From: Elephas maximus indicus | Taxonomy: Eukaryota; Chordata; Mammalia; Proboscidea; Elephantidae | Direction: 5' to 3' | Assembly: GCF_024166365.1 (NCBI RefSeq) | Contig: NC_064830.1 | Coordinates: 91,442,968 to 91,506,967 of the forward strand | Length of the DNA stretch: 64,000 bases | Shown: positions 54,610 through 64,000 of the stretch, one piece after another | How the letters are laid out: the number at the start of each line of letters is the position of its first letter | Numbering within the stretch: position 1 is the first letter of the stretch | Program-made: the position numbers and the translations under genes | The notes under the pieces: model-generated | What the model was told of the DNA's origin: nothing | Seen by the model: the letters and a program-made list of their open reading frames with translations, nothing else | Databases searched by the model: none

Positions 54610-54855
54610 TAATAATACCCAAAAGATATTAAGCACCTGTTAGGAACCAGGAATGGTAATGATGCTTTATATCTATTATAGTCATCTATCTACCCATCTC
54701 TTAAAACTCAGAAAAACCCTCAAAGGCTGAAATTATCATGCCCAGTACCTTACTGAGGAGACTAAGGTTCACAGAGTTGCCAAAGTCCAACAGCTAAAAA
54801 GTTAAGTCAGTTTGGCTTCAAAGCCCAGGCTCTTTTCTCACAAGTCCTTCACCAG
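54610..54855 (+). mobile_element. MIR SINE
   Basis: ATTAAGCACCTGTTAGGAACC, CCTTACTGAGGAGACTAAGG, AGTTGCCAAAGTCCAACAGC and TCAAAGCCCAGGCTC. Confidence 0.85.
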
Positions 54856-54961
54856 ATATAGGCTCTTGTTTTCCTCTCTACCCAGAAGAGCAGTGTTTAA
54901 AGCTGTTAAACGATGGCAGATGGGGTGACAGAAGTAAAAACCCCTGAATAATCTGCTACTT

Positions 54962-54994
54962 CAGTCAGAATTGACTCGATGGCAACGAGTTTGG
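54962..54994 (+). mobile_element. Isolated AfroSINE tail
   Basis: GTCAGAATTGACTCGATGGC plus AACGAGTTTGG, immediately before a complete AfroSINE. Probably the remains of an older copy into whose tail the next one inserted. Confidence 0.7.
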
Positions 54995-54998
54995 TGGG

Positions 54999-55158
54999 GG
55001 CACTGGTGGTGCAGTTGTTAAGAGCTCAGCCGCTAACCAAAAAGGTTAGCAGTTTGAATCCACCAGCCACTCTTTGGAAACCCTGTGGGGCAGTTCCACT
55101 CTGTCCTATAGGGTCGCTATGAGTCGAAATCAATTTGATGGCAACAGTTTTGGTTTTG
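54999..55158 (+). mobile_element. AfroSINE short form
   Basis: GCACTGGTGGTGCAGTTGTT through GGGGCAGTTCCACTCTGTCC, GTCGCTATGAGTCG and the GGCAACAGTTTTGG tail. Confidence 0.93.
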
Positions 55159-55369
55159 AGCAAAGTTGACTGAGAAGCACTCAGGCTCTCTATTACCTAT
55201 ACTTACATTCTAGAACAGACCCAGGGCCATCTCACCTATGGACTCTATACATTTTTGGTAGTTTTGCTACATAATGGAGGGAAATTAAGGTGTTTTAAGG
55301 TATGAAAGTAGTATGATATTGCATTCTGGAGATAGCCAGAGACTCCGTATTCTTTACCGAAGTTCTGTA

Positions 55370-55763
55370 TGACTATATTAGGCCCAAGAAGGAGTCACTC
55401 ATGCTAAGCCCTATGTCAGGAAACTGAAATTTAAATTTCTGTTTCTTCTAAATGCTCGACTTTCCCAGAAACCTAAACCTAAATTAACCAATTAGGATTT
55501 GCCTGCTCAGTTTAACCTAGTTCAAATTTTCCCCTTAATCCCAAATAAGGAAAGAAAATGCCTTCCAGCCAATCTGAAAGTTGCCCAGTATAGCTTCCTT
55601 GTTACAGTCTGTTCGTGCCTACAAATACCCTTTTGCTTAGTACTGCTCTTCTAAGTTCTTGTCTGACTTCCACACCAGACACTTCCCAATTCATGAATTG
55701 CAAATAAAGCTTATGAGGTCATACTCAAATTTAATCTTGTGGAAATTTTTATTTTTAACAGTC
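55370..55763 (+). mobile_element. ERV1-like solo LTR
   Basis: LTR-like order: CCAAT (in CCAGCCAATC, near 55568), a TATA-like ACAAATACC (near 55621), AATAAA (near 55705) and a TTTTTAACA end. No internal region seen. Left edge uncertain. Confidence 0.6.
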
Positions 55764-55769
55764 ATATTA

Positions 55770-56160
55770 TCAACTAGATTGACAAATGACAAATGGCACG
55801 GTAAAACAGGAACTTTCTTTGCTTTTTGAAAACAGCTAAGCAACAACAAACAAAGCAATTTTTAAATAAATACGGAAAAGTCCTTGTCCATAGAGGCTAA
55901 AATGTCTTCTTTAGGTTTTGAGATACAGTTTGATTTAAAACCTGAACACAACATGTTTTACTCTTTAGAAAGGTCCTGGAACTCTTGACTCCTGCGCCAA
56001 AATAGGCTGGCTGCCCTCTAGGCTCTCGTACAGCTCTCATCTTGGGGTCCGCCTTCAGCAGCAGCCTGGGGAATCCCTTTACCCCTCTCCTGCTCTGAAC
56101 TCTATCTCTACTCTTTCTTGGGTACTCCTGGTTTGGTGAAGCATATCCTTCAATAAAGGA
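55770..56160. other. Unassigned
   Basis: No gene. The minus-strand frame 55897-56220 is partly SINE-derived at its right end and otherwise unmatched. Confidence 0.4.
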
Positions 56161-56176
56161 GACCTGATGGCGCAAT

Positions 56177-56320
56177 GGAGCCCTGGTGGTACAGTGGTTA
56201 GGAGATAGGCAGCTAACCAAAAGGTCTGTGGTTCAAATCCACCAGCTGTTCCTTGAAAACTCTATGGGGCAGTTCTACTCTATCCTATAGTGTAGCTATG
56301 AGTTGAAATTGACTCGAGCA
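56177..56320 (+). mobile_element. AfroSINE short form
   Basis: GGAGCCCTGGTGGTACAGTGG, TTCAAATCCACCAGCTG, GGGGCAGTTCTACTC and GAAATTGACTCGAGC. A second head-like GATGGCGCAATGG precedes it at 56166. Confidence 0.9.
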
Positions 56321-56642
56321 CACGCAACAACAATCCTTTGATAAGCTTCTTGAGAAAGGGGGCTAGAAAAGTAAATATTTTAGTACTTTGTAAATCTAAA
56401 AAATGTCAATGTTTCACCTCACAACTATTTTTAGTTTGAGGATACAATTCTAATTTGGAAATCATTCTCCCTTGGAATTTTGTCTTCTAACTTTCAGTGT
56501 CGCTGTTAAGAAGTCCATTTTACTTCTTGGCCCTGTACCTGAGACTTGTTCTTTTTTTTTAATTCTGGAGATTTTAAGTTCTAAAATTTCACATTGATGA
56601 GCTCTATTTTGTTTGTTTGTTTCCACTCATTCTGCTAAGCAT

Positions 56643-56822
56643 TCAGAGTTCCTGGGTAGTACAAATGGTTAAGCACTCAACTACTAGCTGAAAGGTTGGT
56701 GGTTCAAACCCACCCAGAGGTGCCTTGGAAGACAGGCCTTGAGAACCCTATGGAGCAGTTCAACTTTGCACACATGGGGTAGCCATGAGTTGGAATCAAC
56801 TCAATGGCAACTGGCAACAATG
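56643..56822 (+). mobile_element. AfroSINE, long form
   Basis: AGTTCCTGGGTAGTACAAATGG, TTCAAACCCACCCAGAGG, the central GGAAGACAGGCCTTGAGAAC, and GTAGCCATGAGTTGGAATC. Confidence 0.9.
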
Positions 56823-57635
56823 ACATCAGTGGGCTGTACCTGGTTTTTATTTTCAAATTTTTTTCTTAAATCGTTTTACTGATATTTTTCCCCTACTTCA
56901 TTTTTCTGAAATTCCTAAAACTTTCTGAAATTCCTGAAACTCAGATGTTGGACCTTCTGGGTTGATTCTCTTATTTTCATATCTTTTTCAGTGTTTTTTT
57001 TTTTAATCTCTTTGTCTTTTTATTCTATTTGCTGGGAAATTTCCTTAATCTCCTCTTCTGTTGAATTTTTCGTTTTTGCTCTCATAGTTTCCATTTCTAA
57101 GGCATTCCTTTGACAGAGCATCCTACAGTTTTTTCTTTTATCTCTGAGGACATTCACTGCAGTGTTTTTTGTTAGGTATTTTCTTCTGCTCCCTGCATTC
57201 TTGGTTTCCTGGTTTTTGTGCTGTGACCTGCCCTTACAGTAGGGGTTTTCCTCAAATGCCTTGGCTGTCCATTCACATGGTAATGAGGGCCTCTAGGAAG
57301 CAGACTAGAAGCCTCTGGTGCGGGCAGAGCTTAGCCACTGATGAGCTTCCCTTAGACTATCTGATGGACAATTGGACTCCTCACTTTCAGTGCCTATAGA
57401 TCTGTCTCGGTCAGCTTCTCTGGAGGAAAACCCCATAGTCTCCTGCCTGAGTCCAAGCCTGATTGCCTGAGCTCTGGATGCTGAGTGAGGAAAGGGCCAT
57501 GACCCTTGAAGGAGAGGGAGGTAAAGCCAGGGCTACTTATCCACCATGGATCTAAGATCACACAGCCCTCAAGACACATCGGACTGTTGAGGATGTGGGT
57601 GCTATACGCAACACAAGGGGGTTAAATCAGATTTT
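56823..57635. other. Unassigned; old repeat-like
   Basis: Pyrimidine-rich in the first half, with GGGTTGATTCTCTTATTTTCATATC-like old-L1 flavour. No gene recognised. Confidence 0.35.
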
Positions 57636-57639
57636 ACCT

Positions 57640-57985
57640 CCTGAATGGTGAGGCCTTCCCCCAACCCCTGTCCCAGGTGCATGCTTTTTCTGTAAAGGGC
57701 CAGATTATAATATGGTCGTATGGTCTCTGTTGCATCTGCTCAACTCTGAGTTGTAGTGCAATAGCAGCCACAGACAATATGTAAGCAAAGCACAGTTAAG
57801 TTCTAATGAAACTTTATTTACGGACACTGAAATCTGAATTTTATATAATTTTCATGTGTCATGAACTACTATTTTTCTTTTAATTTTTTTCCCAACAATT
57901 TCCAACTAAAATGTACAAACCATTCTTCAATTGTGGGCTGTACAAAAAGAAATGGGAGATTGCTGACTGCTGTCCTAGAACGACA
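57640..57985 (+). mobile_element. hAT-type nonautonomous DNA element
   Basis: TTTTTCTGTAAAGGGCCAGAT, ATGGTCTCTGTTGCATCTGC, CAACTCTGAGTTGTAGTGC and TGAAACTTTATTTACGGACA match a widespread mammalian hAT/Charlie-related repeat. Boundaries approximate. Confidence 0.7.
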
Positions 57986-58440
57986 TTGTCCAGTGTTTAT
58001 TGTCAAAGGTCTCTGAACTTTCCTTACCCTTTCCATTAGCAATGCCTCCCAGCACTAATTTTTGTTTGTAGGTATAAGGATTCTCCTTCTCTGTCTCCTC
58101 GTGTAGCCTCCGAGATGTGCCGTGGAAATTTAGGTGATTATGAATTGCCTGGGGATGGAAAAGGGGGTAAAAGCAATTCTAAGAGTTGTTGCCAAGTTCT
58201 GTCCTGGGGTGGAATAAGTTATTGATTGTTCCCTTTCCCTGGACTTTAACCAAGGTGGAATGTGAGGGGATATATCTGGGAAGGGTGTTAGTTCTGAGAC
58301 AGAGCTCTGACTCCCAGACATGGAATATGCTTCATCTAAGTCAAAACCTCTGTCTCAGAGCAAATAAAAATTGTTTTAAGTAGGCCAAGTACCCGTGTAT
58401 TCTCATCTTTCAAATTATCAAGGAAAGAAATCCCACTTTT
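57986..58440. other. Unassigned
   Basis: Nothing recognised beyond short ORFs without family resemblance. Confidence 0.35.
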
Positions 58441-58479
58441 CATAGTTGCAGGGACAGAATGGGGGTTTGGAATAGAAAA

Positions 58480-58770
58480 GAGCTGGGTACGGTTCCTGCT
58501 TCTGCCACTTATTGCATATCTCTGGGTGAGTCAGTTGTCCTTACTGAGCCTCAGTTTCTATATCTCTAAAATGGGGCTAATCATCCCTACCTCAATGGAT
58601 AGTTGTGTGGGTTAATAAAATAACCTATATGAAGCCCCTGTCACACCAGTGATGCTCAAAAATGGCAGATATTATCATTCTAATTTATCTAGACAAAGGA
58701 AACTCAGAGAAGTTAAGGTATCATCCAAAGGGTACACAGCTAACTAGGGGTGGAGGCAGGAATACAATTT
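58480..58770 (+). mobile_element. MIR-type SINEs (one or two)
   Basis: CTTCTGCCACTTATTGCATA, CTGAGCCTCAGTTTCTATATC and AAAATGGGGCTAAT (MIR type), then AGGAAACTCAGAGAAGTTAAGG and CACAGCTAACTAGGGG (second MIR core). Confidence 0.8.
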
Positions 58771-58774
58771 GTTT

Positions 58775-59715
58775 TCTCAATTCTCCAGCTAAAATTCTTT
58801 CCCCTACCCTTATACTGCTTGAAAAGCAGCCTTAGTTCATTTTTCATCGCATTTGAAATGCTAAGGTAGGGAAGTGCCAGATACCAAAACCCCGCCACCT
58901 TATGGGGCTGTCAGGTTGTGGGAGATTAAGTCTGTCACCACTTTTCTAACACCACCTCCCTTGGTTTCTGCTGCAGGTGACAGACCCATTCCTCCCATGG
59001 TCAGACACTGGGCAAAGCTGACTGTCTCTCTATTGCTTTGGTGTGGTAGGGGAAGCATAACCAGGCATCTCCACCACTCCTCTCCGGCCTCCAACCCACT
59101 CCCTTCATGATTTGTCCTCTTTCCCCTGGGTTGGGCCACTCTGCCTGGAGAGTTACAAAGATTCTTTGTAATGTGTTTACCCAGGGAGGAGAGAGAGCTG
59201 TATTCCAACCACCTTGGCTCTCAGCCCTGTTTGCATAAAGAGAGAAAGAGCCAAGGATGGATGACCCGGTTGCTTGGGACCCATATTAAAAACATAACCA
59301 AAGTCCACAGCCTTGAGCCTCAGCTTCCTTGTTTCTAGGCTACACTTCACAGAAGCAGTCCCCAGGAGCCTTGTACACAGAGAGGCCTGTTTACTTGGCT
59401 GGGTGAGAGATGTTTGCACAGGCAGGGAGCTAGCAGCAGCCATCTGGCTCTTCTCTAGCTGAGCAGGGGAGAATTTAAAGGTCAGGACTCTCTATGTTCC
59501 AAGGCCTCTGGGGAGGTGACCTCCAAACAACACTGTTTCTGAGATGCTCTTCTGATGGTGGGACAAATTTTGAGAGTGAATATTGACAATCTGGTAAAAT
59601 TTCTTAAGACACTGCTGTTTTGTATTTTTTCCTTTAATTCATATCAAAACCAAATAAATTTTGTAGAATGTCACCCCCAGTTTTATTTGCAAGGTGGTGG
59701 GAAATGCAATTTTAT
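58775..59715. other. Unassigned
   Basis: Single-copy-looking DNA. A splice-acceptor-like TTTCTGCTGCAG at about 58965-58976 precedes GTGACAGACCC, but no convincing coding exon follows. Confidence 0.35.
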
Positions 59716-59724
59716 TTATTTAAA

Positions 59725-59900
59725 GAATGGTGATGGTTGGCACTTATAAGGTACTTTGCACTTCACAAAGCGTTTTCATCTCTCTGTTCTACAGATGAGG
59801 ATTTGAGACTTAGAGAGGTTAAGTGACTTGCACAAAACCACATCACCAGCAAAAGGCAACAGCCAGGAAGGACTGACTCCAAATTTCATGCTCTTTGTAC
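59725..59900 (+). mobile_element. MIR SINE
   Basis: CACTTCACAAAGCGTTTTCA, ACAGATGAGGATTTGAG and AGAGAGGTTAAGTGACTTGC are MIR core text. Confidence 0.88.
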
Positions 59901-61595
59901 TTTGCCCCCCTGCCTGCCCATTTGGCTGTAAGGTGAGGTGAGGCATGCAGAGAGCTTGTTCCAATATGCAACCACCTTGCAGATGGCCTCTAAGAGAAAG
60001 CTGCAAGGGCATGGTGCCAGAGCTATGAGGGTCTGCCAATGAGTATGACCAGTTGAGCAGTAGAGGCCAAGCCTCATGTGGAGAGCCAAACTGGAGGAAA
60101 CCACATGTAACATATAGAATGTTAGGTCATGAACCGGAATCAGGAGGCTAGGGAGTGTGCTTTATAGACTCACTGAATCTTCTTTCCAAGTTCCTTTGCC
60201 CCTGTCTCTTCTTGGGCTCACTACATTCAAACCTGTACAGATCTACCTGAAGCCATTACCTCTCAATTCCTGTCCTAGCTATTTCTTCCCAGTTCTTTAT
60301 CCTTCCTTTTATAACCCAAAGCACCAAACCCACCCAACGGACATCATTCCCTGTTTCCTCCCCTTTCTTCCTCTACCTCTGTCCCTTATGATCAATTTCA
60401 CTGCTCAGTCCAAATTGTTTTGACCTGTCTGGTTGATTAGAACTTCTTTGCCATCCAAATGTCTCAGCTCTGCACCTGCCACCTAAATAGCCCAACCCCA
60501 GCACCTGACTCAGCCACCCAGCTTTCTGCCTGGTCTTTTGTTTCTTGCCACTGTCAAATCCTGGCTCTCCTCTCTTCTTTCCAATTTATTTTTGTGACCA
60601 CCTTTCTGTATCAACTAAGGTGTTACTGTGTTTTGCAGCTTTCAAAGTACTTCAGCATATGTGCGTAATGACATATGTTCATATAGAGTCTCATTTAGAA
60701 TTTATCTCTTTCTCCCCTTATCTCCATTTATCTCCTGCCTAAGATATTAAAACTGTTTTTGTTTTGTTTTGTAATGTTTTTGTCTTCCCCTTCAATACAT
60801 CTTCATTCTGCATGCCATCATTCTTTTTAACCAACCTGCATTCAGATCTTTTATTCACTTCAGGATAAAATGTTATTTATAAGCTCTTAAGTACACTTCC
60901 TGCTGCAAAGGCCTCACTTCCTTTCCTCCAGAAATTCTGGTTAGCCCTCTTCTTTATCCTCCTGTATTCTCTCTCTACATTCAGTGCCTGTCATAGATTG
61001 TTAAAATCAGACTGCGACTCCTGGGACCAGAAGCTTTAAGGATCACATGGAGGGTGATCGACAGTTCACTCTATGACCAACTGCCTGTGTGTGTTTGTTC
61101 ATCCATTGCATGCTTGCTAACACTGCAGGCTCCTTGGAGCAGTGATGTCCTTGTCTTTTATAAACTACTCTAATGCTTAAGGAAGCTCTGGGTTGGTCCA
61201 CCTGCTCTCCAGGTTCTACCCAAATCTGAGCTGTGTTCCAGTGCTGTGTGTTCTCTCTCCTCTTCATTTGGCCTATAAAAAAAAAGGGGGGGGAGATATT
61301 GCTATAAAGGACTCACCTGTGATTGAAACTCCAGTGATCAGAGAAGTTTAGTATTGAGTACTTCAGTTCCCACAGTAAAGGCTGAATTCCAGAATTTCAA
61401 AGAGGGTCATTCAAAATGTGTACAGACCTTGGACAAATGAAGACCAACCTGGGAACACAGCCCAATGTTATCACTATCTTCCTTACTTTGTTTTTTAAAG
61501 GTTGAGGAAAACCCACCCCGTCCCAGTGGGGTACCTGTCAGAGGACCACTAGAGTTCTGGTGAGTTCTCCCGTGTCTCTGGAATTAAAATATAAT
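59901..61595. other. Unassigned intergenic stretch
   Basis: Pyrimidine-rich in places, with an A8G8 run near 61279-61293. No gene recognised on either strand. Confidence 0.4.
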
Positions 61596-61599
61596 AATA

Positions 61600-62020
61600 A
61601 CAGTAGCATTACTAGCTAACCACAGTAGTAGTTCGCAATGTGCTAGGCACTGTACCAGGGGCTTTACATGCATTAACTCCATTACAGCCTCATGACAACC
61701 CAGTGGGGCAGATACTGTTAACCAACCAATTGCCACTGAGTCACCTTTGACTCATAGCGACCCCATGTGTGCTAGAGTACAGCTTGCACCATAGGGTTTT
61801 TAATAGCTGATTTTTGGGAAGTAGATTATCAGGCCTTTCTTCCAATGTTAGTCTGGATGGACTTGAACCTCCAGCCATTTGGTTAGTAGCTGAGAACATT
61901 AACTGCACTATCCAGATGATGTTATAATCCTTGTTTTACAGACAAAGAAACTGAGGCTCCAAAAGTTTAAGTAACTAGCCCAAGAATAAGTAGTACAGAC
62001 AGGATTAGAATCAAGGCAGT
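61600..62020 (+). mobile_element. MIR split by an AfroSINE
   Basis: MIR left half 61600-61718 (GTGCTAGGCACTGTACCAGG, GGGGCAGATACTGTTA) continues at 61923 (TTTTACAGACAAAGAAACTGAGG, AAGTTTAAGTAACTAGCCC). The insertion lies at 61720-61922. Confidence 0.9.
61720..61922 (-). mobile_element. AfroSINE long form inside the MIR
   Basis: AACCAATTGCCACTGAGTC, CATAGCGACCCCATGTGTG, the central AAGTAGATTATCAGGCC, GGACTTGAACCTCC and the head. Diverged. Confidence 0.88.
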
Positions 62021-62212
62021 CTCTACACACCACAACTCATACTCTACATACCACGGATATGAAGGATAACAGGTTGGGCTTACTTGGGAATGAGGCCACA
62101 TGGCTTATTATTATTATTACTGTTATTATGTGTATTTTTATTAGGCACCAATATCCTCATAAACACCCCCATTCAGACCCAGATGTTTCAGCACTTGTGT
62201 GACTGGATGTGA

Positions 62213-62330
62213 ACCGTTGTTAGGTACCCTCAAGTCAATTTTCAACTCATAGCAACCCCATGTGGCAGAATATAACTACTTCATAGGGTTTTCTAGGCTG
62301 TAATCATTCCAGAAGTAGATCGCCAAAGCT
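62213..62330 (-). mobile_element. AfroSINE long form, tail half
   Basis: CGTTGTTAGGTACCCTCAAG, ACTCATAGCAACCCCATGTG, GTTTTCTAGGCTGTAATC and AGTAGATCGCC. The head is missing. Confidence 0.85.
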
Positions 62331-62717
62331 GAGAACAAAGAGGCACAAACTTATTGAGGACACTCCCAGTCCACAGCACAGCCCATCAGAGGTCTCAGAA
62401 ACCACTTGCATGACAGGCAGAGAAGCTCAGAACCAGTTTTTCTGCTCTCCAAGTCTAGATGAACTTGGCAAGAAGGAGAGAAAGGGCTTTGTGGAAAATG
62501 GCTTCTGCCTATTGGAGAATGCCTCCTTCTCTTCCTCCATGGGTAGTCTTCCCTCCTGCCCACATGAAGCCAATGAGGATGCCCCCAAAAACTGGGGGTA
62601 GGATGGGGAGGAGTGTCAGTAACAGGGGAAGGCTGGTGTCTCATTCTCTGGTTGCCATTATCTTAGACAGCAAACTTTCTCCTGCTCAGGCAGAGGGAGA
62701 GTGATCCAACAAGCCTA

Positions 62718-62748
62718 CTGGTGAGTCGGAATCGACTCGAAGGCAGTG
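62718..62748 (+). mobile_element. Isolated AfroSINE tail
   Basis: GGTGAGTCGGAATCGACTCG plus AAGGCAGTGGG, about 30 bp, with no other SINE sequence beside it. Confidence 0.75.
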
Positions 62749-63200
62749 GGCGGGACTGCCTAAGATAAGAAGATGGGCAGGAGGGGGCAGTGCACCGGCA
62801 CATGTTCCTACAATTTGGAGTTGCCACGGATGCCTGGAGTTTCCCACAGATCAAGTGGACCCAGAGGAGGGTAGCTGGGCTTGAGCCCCACCTGAGGGGT
62901 CCTAGCAAAAAGATGTTGTGCTGTGCCTTGTTGAGGGCAATAGCCAGACCTACCAGGACTGAACAGTGAGCAGGCCCCAAAGATCCCCTGAAAATTTCAA
63001 ACTTGTATTCCATGTGCGGGTATTTGGGTGTCTGACACATGGACTGTCAGTATGTGGCAGACTGTACTTCCCAAAAGTGGCCACAGCAATGTTTCTGGTC
63101 CCACATGCACTTCCAAAGCTTCGCCACTCCCCATCAAGAGGTGATGTCTATTACCCCTCCCCCTGAAACTGAATGTGACCTTATGACTGCCTTGAGGAAC
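62749..63200. other. Unassigned; possible retroposed-gene text
   Basis: The complement at 62760-63010 contains an open frame of 125 residues with no domain that I recognise. Left unnamed. Confidence 0.35.
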
Positions 63201-63206
63201 TGAAGG

Positions 63207-63390
63207 AGTCCCTGGATGATGCTACCTGAAAGGTTGGCGGTTCAAGTCCACCCAGAGGCACCTCAGAAAAAAGGCCTGATGGTCTACTTCTGAAAAATCA
63301 ACCACCGAAAACCCTATGGAGCAGTTCTGTTCTCACATGCATGGTGTAGCCATGAGTTGGAAGCAACTTGGTGGCAGCTGGTTTTGAGGA
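63207..63390 (+). mobile_element. AfroSINE, long form
   Basis: GAGTCCCTGGATGATGC head, TTCAAGTCCACCCAGAGGC, then a ~42 bp central block (AAAAGGCCTGATGGTCTAC...) absent from the short copies, GCAGTTCTGTTC and CATGAGTTGGAAGCAAC. Confidence 0.92.
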
Positions 63391-64000
63391 ATTGGATGCA
63401 GTGAAAGTGATGCTGTATAACTTCAGAGGCTAGGTCAGAAAAGGCAATATGACCTCCACCTGGCTTACTCTAGATGCTTCTCCTTGGATCCTGGCCACTG
63501 TCTTGTAAGGAAGTCAGATCACATGGAGAGAACACATGTGGGTGTTCTGACCAACAGCCCCAGCTAAGATCTCAGCCAACAGCCAGTATCAATTGCCAGA
63601 TTTACTAGTGAATGTGCAAGTTTTCCAATGTGTCCAACCCCAAGCCCTTGAGCCTCCCCAGCTAAGCCAAATGCAACAAATATGAGCTGTCCAGACAGAA
63701 CCCTGCCAAACTGAAGATCTGTGAGCAAAATGAATGTTGTCATTGTTTTAAGCCACTAAACTTTAGGGTAACTTGTTTCGCAGCCAAAGTAACTGGAACA
63801 CTGTGTTACTTAGGGAAGCAGTGACAACCAACAAGGAGAGGACAGCCTCACCCTCCCCTTTGCCCGAAAGACCAGCCAAGCCATAATTTAGAATAGGAAA
63901 TGAGAGGGGGAGATGATCTGCTAGAAGCAGACCACTTACTTCCTCCACTCCAGGGAGAGGGAGAAGTAAAAGAGCACCTAAAGGGGCAGCCTTGCACCCA
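63391..64000. other. Unassigned; window end
   Basis: Old LTR/L1-like scraps possible (GGAAGTCAGATCACATGGAG, TTTTAAGCCACTAAACTTTAGGG). No gene recognised. Confidence 0.35.

Noticed and set aside
62663-63040. 125-residue minus-strand frame
   Set aside because: No domain or recognisable motif; its right end is plain intergenic text and its left end covers an AfroSINE tail.
1-64000. A new defence, biosynthetic or other gene system
   Set aside because: Apart from AZGP1, every long frame is repeat-derived or unmatched. Nothing supports a multi-gene system.

Overview
This window is mammalian nuclear DNA. It carries one protein-coding gene that I can support, set in a very repeat-rich background. 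More than twenty tRNA-derived SINEs match the AfroSINE family. Many are the short (~150-165 bp) form that lacks the ~42-45 bp central block found in the longer copies; that deletion form is known from Paenungulata (elephants, sirenians, hyraxes). L1s with an unusual long 3' end, an RTE remnant and MaLR-type LTRs fit the same group. My best guess is elephant, but this rests on repeats alone.

The gene is AZGP1 (zinc-alpha-2-glycoprotein, an MHC class I-like secreted protein) on the + strand. Four coding exons (6537-6612, 8392-8652, 10578-10853, 12204-12529) join in phase at canonical splice sites into a 312-residue open frame, with a poly(A) signal at 12726. It aligns without gaps to the remembered human protein up to the tryptophan near the C-terminus, then runs about 14 residues longer. 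The RGD tripeptide and two of the four human N-glycosylation sites are absent. Two ~650 bp directly repeated segments (about 3.56-4.24 kb and 13.97-14.64 kb) bracket the gene, suggesting an old duplication.

Layout: 0-5 kb, L1/HAL1 3' fragments and a MaLR LTR. 5-6.5 kb, LTR-like DNA just upstream of AZGP1. 6.5-12.8 kb, AZGP1 with repeats in its introns. 13-20 kb, old SINE/L2/L1 debris. 20.5-26.75 kb, a minus-strand L1 with five insertions and an internal deletion. 27-36 kb, a pair of 150 bp direct repeats, L1 pieces, a MaLR LTR and a Tigger transposon remnant. 36.2-45.6 kb, a three-level nest in which an L1 holds an AfroSINE that holds a second L1, which in turn holds a ~280 bp poly(A) retroelement. 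46-50.4 kb, MaLR LTR, RTE ORF fragment, L2, L1M and MIR. 50.64-51.15 kb, the only CpG-island-like stretch, a candidate promoter with no recognisable coding exon. 51.2-64 kb, AfroSINEs, MIRs, an ERV1-like LTR and a hAT-like element in otherwise unassigned DNA.

I found no bacterial-type system, CRISPR array, rRNA or functional tRNA, and no new protein system. The most useful observations are the AZGP1 sequence changes, the flanking duplication, the nested retroelement stratigraphy, the tandem-repeat L1 5' regions and the unassigned CpG island.
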